DNA from: Pichia kudriavzevii
Lineage: Eukaryota > Ascomycota > Pichiomycetes > Pichiales > Pichiaceae
Direction of reading: 5' to 3'
Assembly (NCBI RefSeq): GCF_003054445.1
Contig: NC_042507.1
Span: 744,001-808,000, forward strand
Length of the DNA: 64,000 nucleotides
Both the position numbers and the translations under genes were made by a program. This document shows, one piece after another, positions 19,228 through 28,018 of the stretch (positions are counted from its first letter, which is position 1; every line of letters starts with the position of its first letter). The notes beneath the pieces are model-generated. The model made no database searches. It saw nothing but the letters and a program-made list of their open reading frames with translations, and was not told where the DNA came from.

Positions 19228-21189
19228 TCAGTCTTTCTTCTTTGTACTTATTAATACAATTGAATATATAAATATAGTTGCACTCCAAAGAGCCAAGGTA
19301 CCACACGTTAGAGCAACTATTGTATTCAAGATCGAGCTATAAGCAATGAATAAAAAGGGAGAAGTTGATCCTTCAGTTTTCAGTTTCTTCAGCAACTGAT
19401 AAAGAGATGTCGATTCAAGGTATAACCAAATGGAGATTGAACAATTTAAAAAGGTCCACCATTGCCAGTTATATTGGGAGGTGTTCTTCAGTAGTCTAAT
19501 ATAAGTGGAAATTATACCAATTTCAATCATCACTATTGATAATAGGATTGCCGATAAAACTAGGAATCCAAGTAAATAGGTTGTTGCACGTTCACTCAAT
19601 AGGGTCATATAGACAAATCTAGACTCAATAAAGACTATACCGCAGGGAAACAATCCAATAATTAACATTGAGAAAGGAAATCTTAGGTATAATGGAGTTT
19701 TTGCCACTGATACTTTATTTGAAGCATAGGTATAGGGTGCCGAATCCAACGAGCTAGAAAGTAGATTTGTGAATAGGTTGAATTTCCTTGATATCAACCC
19801 TCCAATCAAAGAGATCGGGAGCTGGAAGAAGATGTAAAGGATAAACAACTGTAGGAAATTGGAGAATTTCATCGATCTTGGAGAATCTTTGCTGAAGATA
19901 AGGGTATTAACAACGACAACTATAGCCAATCCTAAGGAGATCAACATTGATCCGGATAATGAAGAGATGAGTGAAGTTTTCCAGATTGACAATTGTTCAC
20001 CTCTTGTGGAAAAGAGTTTCAGAAGCTGGATCGAAGAGAATCCAGCGAAGAAGCCTCCAATTATTAGAATGAAAATAGTCAAGGCCAAAATTTTGGAGTC
20101 GTTTGCAAAAGATTTTCTCAAGAATAGAGAAGACAATATACCAGAGGCCAGAAGAGTGAATACCAATTGAACACCCGATCCTGTTAACAATGATAAAAGT
20201 GGCAAGAATCTAGGCTTAGTAAATGAATTTTGTGAGATTTGTGCAAATGAGGATTGACTAGCAGATTGAATACTGGAGCGGAAGTTGATTAGAATGATGA
20301 AGGCTGCAACCAATGAAACAAATGTAGCCAAGACCAGAGAGTTAATCAACGAAACCCAATGGATTGCCTTATTATTATTGGAAGGTTTTGACAAAAGTTT
20401 CCCATTTGAGTCGATCAAAGAGGGGTCAATAAATAGTTTCATCCTATTATTGTAATCAATTTCGGGTTCTTCCTTCCAATAGACTGAATAAGTGAAGTGG
20501 ATCAATTGGAAGTCATTTGAAGCGTCCAGTTTTGTATGTTCAAAATTTTTCGAAGCACCAGGACATGTGAAATCATTAACTGATTTAGGGTAAACTTCAA
20601 ACCCAACAATTGAATATTGGTTGTCCTTTTCCTTATGGTACCTGATAACCATTAAAACGTGATTATTCACGTATGCGTCATCGCCCTTAACAAATCCCAT
20701 GGGGAACCCAGGCACGTAATATTTCTTACGTTCGGTTAGATTGTCAGAAATAAACGTAGTGGAGGCGGGCAATCCATCAATCACCCAATCAACAATATAG
20801 TTTTGTTTGATAAGGTCGATTGATTTGATAATGTTACGTTTTGCCATGATTCTATCACACAATCTCAAACAGGGAGAATCATTTCCGAAAACCAACTGGT
20901 AGTCCGACTGCATCAAGTTATCACCATTGAGAATCTCCGCCAGACTCAAATGAACAGGTTTAACCGAGGAGGAAGGAGGACAGACAAAGGGAACCTTGTA
21001 ATATGCATAGGGGATATTGCTCTGAGAAGACGAGACTGTGTTTACCAAGAGATCGATGTCGTCGCCAAATTTGTAGAGATGTTTTGAATGCCAAAGAGAG
21101 AGGAAGTTTGACGGAGAAAACTGGGAAGAAAGGGCCAACGAGGAATGGATGGATATGAAGACAAGAATTACGTAGTGGAGTATGTTCAT
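19228..21189 (-). CDS. TMN3: TMN3, transmembrane nine (EMP70/TM9SF) family protein
   Basis: The 653-residue protein begins with a signal peptide (MNILHYVILVFISIHSSLAL), has a lumenal domain of about 260 residues, and then nine hydrophobic segments, the layout of the nonaspanin family. The lumenal part matches Tmn3 rather than Emp70 or Tmn2: IPYAYYKVPFVCPP, KKYYVPGFPMGFV, VGFEVYPKSVNDFTCPGASKNF, FTYSVYWKEEPEIDY. TM9 proteins act in Golgi/endosome membranes and affect cell adhesion, filamentous growth and copper handling in yeast; the Tmn3 role is less defined. The C-terminus ends ISTKKKD, a lysine-rich cytosolic tail compatible with the COPI-type retrieval seen in this family. Transcription diverges from the Oca-type gene. 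Confidence 0.87.
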   Translation of the reverse strand: MNILHYVILVFISIHSSLALSSQFSPSNFLSLWHSKHLYKFGDDIDLLVNTVSSSQSNIPYAYYKVPFVCPPSSSVKPVHLSLAEILNGDNLMQSDYQLVFGNDSPCLRLCDRIMAKRNIIKSIDLIKQNYIVDWVIDGLPASTTFISDNLTERKKYYVPGFPMGFVKGDDAYVNNHVLMVIRYHKEKDNQYSIVGFEVYPKSVNDFTCPGASKNFEHTKLDASNDFQLIHFTYSVYWKEEPEIDYNNRMKLFIDPSLIDSNGKLLSKPSNNNKAIHWVSLINSLVLATFVSLVAAFIILINFRSSIQSASQSSFAQISQNSFTKPRFLPLLSLLTGSGVQLVFTLLASGILSSLFLRKSFANDSKILALTIFILIIGGFFAGFSSIQLLKLFSTRGEQLSIWKTSLISSLSGSMLISLGLAIVVVVNTLIFSKDSPRSMKFSNFLQLFILYIFFQLPISLIGGLISRKFNLFTNLLSSSLDSAPYTYASNKVSVAKTPLYLRFPFSMLIIGLFPCGIVFIESRFVYMTLLSERATTYLLGFLVLSAILLSIVMIEIGIISTYIRLLKNTSQYNWQWWTFLNCSISIWLYLESTSLYQLLKKLKTEGSTSPFLFIAYSSILNTIVALTCGTLALWSATIFIYSIVLISTKKKD

Positions 21190-21781
21190 CGGTGGGTGTG
21201 TGTATTTATTGACGGATATATTGTTCTATCTGATATTCAGTGTATGTGTATACGTATATTTATGTGTATATGTATACGTATATTTATAAGTAAGTAAGTA
21301 AGTATGTATCTGCCTATGCCTATGCCTAGGTATATGCCTGTGATGATGTGTATCTATTGTTTCCTCTGAATCAACTATTGGGGCGCAACAGAAGGGGAGG
21401 GGGGGGGGGGGGGACAATTGTAAGGTATGTAGGTTTAATTCCTTCCGTACTTCAGAATGATGACTTGTTCAATAAAGAACATTCAGTTTGTGTATTGTTT
21501 GGTTGAATCTGGCAAACTTGACCTTGTCCTTTTTTTTTCAGCTCTCGCGTTTGTTATGGATTCTTCACCTGGGTCTGGTGGAATTGGCAAAATAGCGAGA
21601 AATTTCGTTTTCGCATTGTCAGTTTCCCATTTCTTACCGGGTGTTGGTGACATCCTTCACGCCCATTCTGGAATTCCCTAAAAGGGAAGGCGGGTGCCTA
21701 CATGATTGTGCAGATTTGAATTTGGCACGAAAATTCAAACAAGCAATATGAGATGCACATGGTGGTAAATGATTCTTTTAA
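21190..21781. other. Divergent promoter region between TMN3 and the Oca-type gene
   Basis: This 592-bp region contains simple repeats: a duplicated GTGTATACGTATATTTAT-type block (21236-21290), GTAA/GTAT tetranucleotides (21290-21310), TGCCTA repeats (21312-21340), and a G15 homopolymer at 21399-21413. A T9 tract lies near 21530. No specific factor site was identified. Confidence 0.6.
21399..21413 (+). repeat. G15 homopolymer
   Basis: A run of 15 consecutive G residues, preceded by GGGGA, sits 210 bp upstream of the TMN3 start. Long G runs are rare in yeast and can form G-quadruplexes. The exact length may vary between cells or be affected by sequencing error. Confidence 0.9.
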
Positions 21782-22672
21782 ATGGTCCATTTTATACTTA
21801 ATACCATTCAAAACGGTGTTTCTTCCTCACCCCCCAGTCACCTGTGTCTCATCTTTCCTAAGTTTCAAACACACATGTCAGAACACGCTTGCTTCACAAT
21901 AGAGGACGAGTTGGTACCTGAAGTTGCAGACGAGCTTCTCAATTCCCAACTTGACGGATTCGAGGACCTAGACGCAAGGAGCGTTAACTATGTCGAGTAT
22001 GGTTTTAACAATGACAAGGATGACAAGAAAGACAACAGTGGTAACAACAGAGACATTTGCACTTATTCACATGTACATGCACATCCACAACGACAACGTA
22101 CATACTCTTCACTGAGATTGAGAGAATGGACCCCACGATATTATCCGCCACTCAACTTCGGTCTCGTCGAGACGGGCCTCTACCGGAGTGGCCATCCGCA
22201 GCCCGTGAACTTCCCCTTCTTGGAATCGTTGAATCTTAAAACCATCATTTACGTTGGAGAGAAAACAGACAACTACGACTATTACCGCTGGCTGCGCCAC
22301 AACGGTATCCGCCTTGTGCACGTGCCTCTCTCGGGCACGTGCCGTGGCGCAGCCGACGAAGATGAACGATCTTGTTCACTTAATGATGCGCTGAGCCATG
22401 TTCTCTCAATTGTGGTGCGTGCAGAGAATGCACCTATACTTATCCATTCAAACAAGGGGAAACATCGTGTTGGAGTCGCAGTCGCGGCAGTGAGAGCACG
22501 TCTTCAAGGATGGGTGCTTGCTGCCGTCTATGATGAATATGCAAGATACGCCAGAGAACATCCAACTTGGGAAATGGAGGCAGTGGAGTTTTATCAAGGA
22601 CCAGTGTTTGTGAAAAGAGGTGATACAGCTCCATTTGTACGTAATATTACAAATACGATTATTTCAGAATAG
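21782..22672 (+). CDS. Oca/Siw14-family (PFA-DSP) protein with Ser in place of catalytic Cys
   Basis: Residues about 121-275 match the plant-and-fungi atypical dual-specificity phosphatase family (Oca1, Oca2, Siw14): PPLNFGLVETGLYRSGHPQPVNFPFLESLNLKTI, then a signature loop and a C-terminal DEYARYA block. Active members such as Siw14 cleave inositol pyrophosphates and carry HCX5R. Here the loop reads HSNKGKHR (residues 222-229), so the nucleophile cysteine is serine while the arginine is kept. The protein is therefore probably a non-catalytic, perhaps substrate-binding, subunit; yeast Oca proteins are known to associate with each other. The first ATG gives 296 aa; a second ATG at 21875 (MSEHACFT) is an equally good start. 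The region is notably GC-rich. The Oca paralogue cannot be assigned with confidence. Confidence 0.75.
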   Translation: MVHFILNTIQNGVSSSPPSHLCLIFPKFQTHMSEHACFTIEDELVPEVADELLNSQLDGFEDLDARSVNYVEYGFNNDKDDKKDNSGNNRDICTYSHVHAHPQRQRTYSSLRLREWTPRYYPPLNFGLVETGLYRSGHPQPVNFPFLESLNLKTIIYVGEKTDNYDYYRWLRHNGIRLVHVPLSGTCRGAADEDERSCSLNDALSHVLSIVVRAENAPILIHSNKGKHRVGVAVAAVRARLQGWVLAAVYDEYARYAREHPTWEMEAVEFYQGPVFVKRGDTAPFVRNITNTIISE

Positions 22673-23137
22673 AGTTGCAACTTTGTTTTTTTTTTGTTTT
22701 TTGTTTTTTTTTTTTCTTATTGGTTAGTAGCAGTGGCAACAGTGTTGTTCACCCCTCCTCACCCCATTGCATCAATTCTGAACCCATTGCTGAGCCAACC
22801 GATTTTCAGCGTGATTTACTCTTCCTCCTCCTCCCCCCCACACTCCTCCCATCCCCCATACTCGTTTCTTTTTTTTTTCGCCGCCAGCACTCCGGAGAGG
22901 CGATGGGCATTTCCTCTATTCACCACCGAGATTCTCACACTAAAACTTCAACAGCAAAAAACAATTGCCGCACACATAACGCGTGCGGCTCTATAGGGGA
23001 GAGTAGGCCACTAATATGGTTCCGTAGAGTATCTCTCCTTTACAGACTAGACCAATTTCCGGCTCTACTATTGCTATTGGTATTAGAATTTAGTCTGCAT
23101 GCGCGCGTGCGCGTGCTCTTATTGGCTGGCGGGCACG

Positions 23138-23161
23138 CTTATCAGTTATCCTCTTCTTATC
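23138..23161 (-). promoter_or_regulatory. Two GATAAG sites (Gln3/Gat1-type) upstream of ammonium permease
   Basis: CTTATC occurs at 23138-23143 and again at 23156-23161, each reading GATAAG on the minus strand. In yeasts, paired GATAAG sites are bound by the GATA activators Gln3 and Gat1, which turn on ammonium permease genes when good nitrogen is scarce. They lie about 380-400 bp before the start codon. Confidence 0.6.
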
Positions 23162-23456
23162 TTTCCAGAAGCGCCTCTTATTGGCATGGAAAATGCAGAT
23201 AGTTGCGAAAACGGGTTTTCAAAGAAGGAAAAGAAAAAAAAAATCAGAAATTTATGAATGGGGACGTTAAAATAAAATCCTGGAAAAAAAAATATTTCCT
23301 GTTTTGTTGGCTTTTTTTTCTCCTGCATAGGTTAATCTAAAAAATGGAAAAATTCACCCTCAAATTAACTCTGGATGGCATAAGATGTGTCAAGTGGCCC
23401 CCTCTCTCACCCTTTCTGCGTGTGTGTGTTTGTGTGCCTGTTTGAAAGTGTGTCAA

Positions 23457-23477
23457 TGACTCTGTCAAATTGAGTCA
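23457..23477. promoter_or_regulatory. Gcn4/AP-1-type sites near the permease start
   Basis: TGACTC at 23457-23462 and the full heptamer TGAGTCA at 23471-23477 match the Gcn4 binding motif. They are 60-80 bp before the ATG, so they might fall within the 5' leader; function is an inference. Confidence 0.4.
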
Positions 23478-23536
23478 GAACCTTGTTAGCCTTTCCTCTT
23501 CAAGTTCTTCCCTCCTCTTCAACGTACAACCAAGCA

Positions 23537-24940
23537 ATGGCGACATCATCCCATGTGTGGACCCAGGCCTATGACTCGACTACTGTCATCACCCTTGTCT
23601 TGGGTACCTGTCTGGTGTTGATTATGTGTTTTGGCTTGGCATATCTATATTCTGGTCTTGCAAGGAGGAAATCGGCCCTTCATATGGTGTTTTCCGTTTT
23701 CTTCATTTTACTGATTTCCATATTTCAATGGTATTTTTGGGGGTATTCTCTTGCATTCTCTAGAACAGCAACTAATAAATTCATTGGAAATTTACACAAT
23801 TTCGGATATCAGAATCTTGAAGACAATTATACAGCAGGGGCCAATTCTAATATCCCGGAAATGGCATTTGCAAACTTTCAGGGGATGTTTGCCTCAATTA
23901 CCGCATGTATCTACATTGGCGCCATTTGCGAACGTGGTCGAATCTTACCTTTTATTCCCTTTACCTTTTGTTGGCTAACGTTGGTTTACTGTCCAGTAAC
24001 ATGTTGGATTTGGAATTCTAGTGGCTGGGCTTATAAATGGGGGGTTTTGGATTACGCTGGTGGTGGACCAGTGGAAATTCTTTCTGGCTTTTCGGGGTTT
24101 GTTATTTCCTATTTTTTAGGACCTCGTAAAGAACATTTGATGATAAATTTCAGGCCTCATAACGTATCCCTAATCACTATTGGAACCATGCTGCTATGGT
24201 TTGGTTGGCTAGGATTCAATGGTTTGACTTGTTTGACACCAAGCTTGAAGAGTGTTTACGCTATAATGAATACTAACTTATGTGCTGCATTTGGCGGATT
24301 CACTTGGTGCTTGCTCGACTTTTTGCGTACGAATCGTTGGTCAACTGTTGGTCTTTGTTCGGGAATAATTTCAGGCTTGGTTGCTGCAACACCAACATCG
24401 GGGGTTATTCCCTTATGGGCATCTGTTGTTTTAGGAATAGTGTCTGGATTCATTTGTAATTGTGCAACCTATATTAAGGTCTGGTTGAAGGTTGACGATG
24501 CATTGGATGTCTTGGCAGAACATGGTATTGCCGGAGTTATTGGCTTGTTCTTTAATGCAATTTTCGCAGCAGATTACGTGCTCGGTTATGACGGTTACAC
24601 CGAACACCCAGGCGGTTGGATCAACCACCATTGGTCCCAGATGTATAAACAGTTGGCCTATATCGGTGCAACTGCAGGATACTCCATGATGGTTACTGCC
24701 CTCATATGTTTTGTCCTTGATAAAGTGCCGTACTGTAAATTAAGAGTCGATGAGGAAGCAGAGGAAGCAGGTATGGATGAAGACCAGATTGGCGAATTTG
24801 CCTATGATTACGTTGAGGTTAGAAGGAACTTTTTCGATGTAAATGGGTTTGAAGAATCTGGAAATTCAGAGAAAGCTATGCCACATTCGTCATCCTCTTC
24901 GTCATCCACCTCTTCAACAGCTAACAACCAAAATGTCTAA
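23537..24940 (+). CDS. Ammonium permease, Mep1/Mep3 type
   Basis: An Amt/Mep/Rh channel of 467 aa with eleven hydrophobic segments in the plasma membrane, importing ammonium. Conserved features: YSGLARRKSAL after the first helix, ACIYIGAICERGR, LLWFGWLGFNG, and LDYAGGGPVEILSG, where D172 is the substrate-site Asp. The first pore histidine is Glu (E180), while the second (H329, AEHGIAGVIGL) is kept. The same His-to-Glu change marks S. cerevisiae Mep1 and Mep3, and the C-tail IGEFAYDYVEVRR also matches Mep1/3 rather than Mep2. The tail ends in a poly-Ser stretch. The ATG at 23537 is used; the frame extends upstream only through a TTG. GATA and Gcn4-type sites upstream suggest nitrogen control. 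Confidence 0.92.
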   Translation: MATSSHVWTQAYDSTTVITLVLGTCLVLIMCFGLAYLYSGLARRKSALHMVFSVFFILLISIFQWYFWGYSLAFSRTATNKFIGNLHNFGYQNLEDNYTAGANSNIPEMAFANFQGMFASITACIYIGAICERGRILPFIPFTFCWLTLVYCPVTCWIWNSSGWAYKWGVLDYAGGGPVEILSGFSGFVISYFLGPRKEHLMINFRPHNVSLITIGTMLLWFGWLGFNGLTCLTPSLKSVYAIMNTNLCAAFGGFTWCLLDFLRTNRWSTVGLCSGIISGLVAATPTSGVIPLWASVVLGIVSGFICNCATYIKVWLKVDDALDVLAEHGIAGVIGLFFNAIFAADYVLGYDGYTEHPGGWINHHWSQMYKQLAYIGATAGYSMMVTALICFVLDKVPYCKLRVDEEAEEAGMDEDQIGEFAYDYVEVRRNFFDVNGFEESGNSEKAMPHSSSSSSSTSSTANNQNV

Positions 24941-25343
24941 TTCAGTATGTCTTGAAGCATCAAGATTATCATTTCAATTATTTTCTACTTATACTTTTTT
25001 TTCTTCTACTACTTCTTCTACTTCTATTACTTCTATTACTTCTTCTACTTCTATTACTTCTTGTACTTCTTGTACTTCTTCTACTTCTCATTTTACTTCG
25101 TGTTTCTCCTATACATATGACCTATGCTACTTTTTGTCTCTATACCTCATAGTTTTAACTTCAAGCTCGCGGAAAAATTCCCTTTTATGGTTTCATCCGC
25201 ACAGCCTCGCATTAGCGATTGTACCTTTTGAGTCATGATATGATTAACGCCTGTTCCCTGATCCTTACCCTCTTTAATCTGCTCTTTCTTTTGTTGTCTC
25301 TTCTCTGGTCTCTTTTGTTTTTGCTGTCCTTCCTCGTGAAATA
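24941..25343. other. Intergenic, permease 3' end and FRA1 promoter
   Basis: This 403-bp spacer holds the imperfect TAC/TTC-rich tandem repeat (25001-25089) shortly after the permease stop codon, and a pyrimidine-rich stretch just before FRA1 (25255-25340). No other signal was seen. Confidence 0.5.
25001..25089 (+). repeat. Imperfect 9-nt/3-nt tandem repeat (TACTTCTWY type)
   Basis: Units such as TACTTCTAT, TACTTCTTC and TACTTCTTG repeat head to tail for about 90 bp. The strand is pure T/A/C with G only in TTG variants. It begins about 60 bp after the permease stop and probably lies in its 3' UTR. Confidence 0.8.
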
Positions 25344-27275
25344 ATGCGAAAGTTAACAGATTCACCCGAGGTGACATCCTCATGCCTTACAGCTATAGCT
25401 TCAATATTCAAATCCAAACCGCTCCCAGAAGACAGTGAAATTGATCCGATAGACATCTTCACCCAGTTCAACTCAGCCAAGAGGTTAAATAGTCTACGTG
25501 CCCTAATGAGGGAAAACAACATATCCGCATACATCATCCCCTCTGAAGACGAGCATCAGAGCGAGTACACTGCCCTCAAAGATCAACGGAGGGAATACAT
25601 TTCTGGATTCAGCGGCTCCAGTGGAATAGCGGTAGTTACTTTGCACTCTGCGGCATTATCAACTGATTCGAGGTATTTCCTCCAGGCCGAAAAACAACTT
25701 GATGAAAACTGGATCTTACTTAAACAGGGTGTTTGTGGATATCCGAGCTGGATCGATTGGCTGGTTGATGAATGCGTCTATGGGATGGATCAGTTAGATG
25801 AAGTAGGTTCAGTAGGGGTTGATCCTAGGTTGATTACGTGGAAGCTAGGAAACGAACTTGTTAGCAAATGCCATGATAACAACATCACCTTTGTTAATGA
25901 TCTGGATCACAATTTGATTGATTTAATTAGAGGCAAACAAGAGGCAAATAAGGGTAAGTTGTATAAATACGAGCTGAAATATGCTGGGCTACATACAACA
26001 AAGAAAATAGAAAAACTGAGGTCTCAAATGGCTGAACATGGTTATTTCGTTTACGTCTCCTCAATGTTAGACTCTATTGCATGGTTACTCAACTTAAGAG
26101 GAAATGATATTAGCTTCAATCCAGTATTCTTTGCTTATCTAGTCATTACAATGGATAATGTGGTCTTGTACGTAGACAAGGTAAAGATGAATTCCGAAAT
26201 TTCCGCATATTTAAGCGAACTGCAAATACGCACCAAACCATATACTTCGATATGGGATGAATTACCGGCCTTAAAAGGTGACGGATGTATATGCCTAGAG
26301 AAAAATGCAAGTTATTCAATTTTCATCAATGTCCCACAAGTCTATGAGATTGTATTCAGATCCATAATAACTGAACTCAAGGGAGTAAAAAATGAAATTG
26401 AGGTTGCCAATATACAAGAGTCGCAGAAAATAGATAGTTTGGCAATAGTACGGTTTTTGTCTTGGTTCAATTTAAACAAATGTAACACCTCTCTAAATGA
26501 GCTGGACTTGGTTGATAAATTGTACGAATTCCGAAGGAAATCAGAACATTTTAGAGGCTTAAGTTTTGCCACCATTATAGCAAGCGGAGCAAATGCATCT
26601 ATAGTACATTATGAACCAACCGAAGATAGCTTTTCCTTAGTCAAGCATAACGACGTCCTTTTGATAGATTCAGGCGGTCAATATTTTCAAGGTACAACCG
26701 ATATCACTAGGACTATCTATGTAAATAATGGGAAACCTCCATCAAAAGAACTAAAACGTGCTTACACATTGGTGTTGAAAGGTCATTTGAATGTGGCGAT
26801 GCTAAAATTTCACAAGGGAAAATCATCTTATGAGATTGATAGGCTGGCAAGGGAACCATTATTAAAGTACGGTATGAACTATGGACATGGTACAGGACAC
26901 GGTATTGATAATTTTATTTGTGTGCATGCCGGACCTTGTGGGTTATCACCCTCAGCTACTTCTTATAATTATAAACCACTCGAAAAGGGAAATTTTATAA
27001 GTGACGAACCAGGTTACTATAAAGATGGTCATTTTGGAATAAGAATAGAGAGCGATATATTGGTCAATGAAGAGCAAGATATGCTAAAGTTCGAGTACTT
27101 CACGCTCGTACCATTCTGTAGGGAACTGATTGAGACAAAGTATCTTTCAAACGCACAAGTTGATTGGATAAATGCCTACCACAAGAGAATTTACACTGAA
27201 CTGTCTACGCAGCTCGAAAATGTCAAGGATTTTGGTGCTCTTGATTGGCTTGCGGATGAAACAAAAGCACTTTAA
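25344..27275 (+). CDS. FRA1: FRA1, aminopeptidase P family protein
   Basis: The 643-residue protein has the two creatinase-like N-terminal domains (NSLRALMRENNISAYIIPSEDEHQSEY, REYISGFSGSSGIAVVT, YFLQAEKQLDENW) and a C-terminal pita-bread M24 domain. All five metal ligands of aminopeptidase P are present: two Asp in LIDSGGQYFQGTTDITRT (near residues 440 and 451), His in HGTGHGIDNF (near 516), and two Glu (DEPGYY near 554, GIRIESD near 568). The enzyme should remove N-terminal residues preceding proline. In S. cerevisiae, Fra1 works with Fra2 and glutaredoxins to restrain the iron regulon Aft1; whether that holds here is unknown. The protein is about 100 aa shorter than S. cerevisiae Fra1. It is convergent with the WW-domain gene. 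Confidence 0.87.
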   Translation: MRKLTDSPEVTSSCLTAIASIFKSKPLPEDSEIDPIDIFTQFNSAKRLNSLRALMRENNISAYIIPSEDEHQSEYTALKDQRREYISGFSGSSGIAVVTLHSAALSTDSRYFLQAEKQLDENWILLKQGVCGYPSWIDWLVDECVYGMDQLDEVGSVGVDPRLITWKLGNELVSKCHDNNITFVNDLDHNLIDLIRGKQEANKGKLYKYELKYAGLHTTKKIEKLRSQMAEHGYFVYVSSMLDSIAWLLNLRGNDISFNPVFFAYLVITMDNVVLYVDKVKMNSEISAYLSELQIRTKPYTSIWDELPALKGDGCICLEKNASYSIFINVPQVYEIVFRSIITELKGVKNEIEVANIQESQKIDSLAIVRFLSWFNLNKCNTSLNELDLVDKLYEFRRKSEHFRGLSFATIIASGANASIVHYEPTEDSFSLVKHNDVLLIDSGGQYFQGTTDITRTIYVNNGKPPSKELKRAYTLVLKGHLNVAMLKFHKGKSSYEIDRLAREPLLKYGMNYGHGTGHGIDNFICVHAGPCGLSPSATSYNYKPLEKGNFISDEPGYYKDGHFGIRIESDILVNEEQDMLKFEYFTLVPFCRELIETKYLSNAQVDWINAYHKRIYTELSTQLENVKDFGALDWLADETKAL

Positions 27276-27436
27276 AGTCTGAGGACGTTTTTCATTATAT
27301 CGATATATACACATGAGTTTGATAAGTAAAGATGACTCGGGAATAAATTAGAGACGGAAATATAAAGGGACGAAATTAATCAAGAGACGTTGCTGAAGAA
27401 TAAGGCGTTATTGGTACATTTTTTTTGTTTTGTTTC

Positions 27437-27700
27437 TCAAATAGTGAGTTTTTGTTTTAGTTGAACTTCAAGTGGTGAGTCAAACTGGACAATGTTTTCT
27501 TCCAGGTTAACATAATAAAATTGGCATAATATGGAATCATAACGTAATTCCCACTCATTGGGTAGCTTTTCCACTTCCTGACTATAAAACTGTGAGTCTG
27601 AGCTATTTATTGTACTTGATTCTATATTAGTGTTAGGTCTTTTTTGTTTTTTAAACTTGCCTATGAAGGACAGTGGTCGTTTTGATTTGAACGTAAGCAT
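27437..27700 (-). CDS. Small WW-domain protein
   Basis: An 87-residue protein with a lysine-rich N-terminus (MLTFKSKRPLSFIGKFKKQKRP) and one WW domain at residues 46-76: LPNEWELRYDS, then FYYVNL and QFDSP. The first signature Trp (W50), the Tyr pair (62-63) and the terminal Pro (P76) are kept; the second Trp is Phe (F73), a substitution seen in some WW domains that weakens or changes proline-ligand binding. S. cerevisiae Wwm1 has a similar single WW domain but is over 200 aa. I cannot assign orthology. It is divergent from DPB4 and convergent with FRA1. Confidence 0.6.
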   Translation of the reverse strand: MLTFKSKRPLSFIGKFKKQKRPNTNIESSTINSSDSQFYSQEVEKLPNEWELRYDSILCQFYYVNLEENIVQFDSPLEVQLKQKLTI

Positions 27701-28018
27701 GGTAGAAGTTAGAAAAACAGGTCTGGGTTAATAAGAAGAATACTAATCAAAGAAGGAAAATACCCAAAAGGCAGGGTCTACCGTTATATATATAAGTTAC
27801 CATTTGTAATCCGAAGTCCACGAAGTGAAAATTTCGGTGTTAGATGTATTCATGCTCCGAAGACCGAGAAGCCGAGTAATTTTTTCCTAAATTCCGTGAC
27901 AGAATTCCGAGTGCTGCGGAAATTGGATGGATTTAGTTATTTGCAGGTACGTGATTTGTAATGCGGTGGTTATCGAGCCGGACCTGGAATATAGTTTGTG
28001 ACAGAGATAGAGACAAAG
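27701..28018. other. Divergent promoter between the WW-domain gene and DPB4
   Basis: A 318-bp shared upstream region. It has a TATATATATAAG box near 27786-27797 and several CCGA/CGAAG motifs (27813-27880) but no recognised factor site. Confidence 0.45.

Larger units (their letters stand above)
22673..23536. other. Long promoter region upstream of the ammonium permease gene
   Basis: This 864-bp spacer carries two T-rich tracts (22683-22720), a Pu/Py alternating GC run (23096-23116), two GATA-factor sites and two Gcn4-type sites close to the permease start, all listed separately. The size and site content fit a nutrient-regulated gene. Confidence 0.65.

Noticed and set aside
25001-25089. CRISPR-like or Ser/Thr-repeat coding array
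   Set aside because: Units are 3-9 nt simple repeats without spacers, and the frame after the permease stop is not a gene.
24952-25152. Leucine-repeat plus-strand ORF after the permease
   Set aside because: It results from the TAC/TTC repeat read in another frame and has no promoter or motif of its own.
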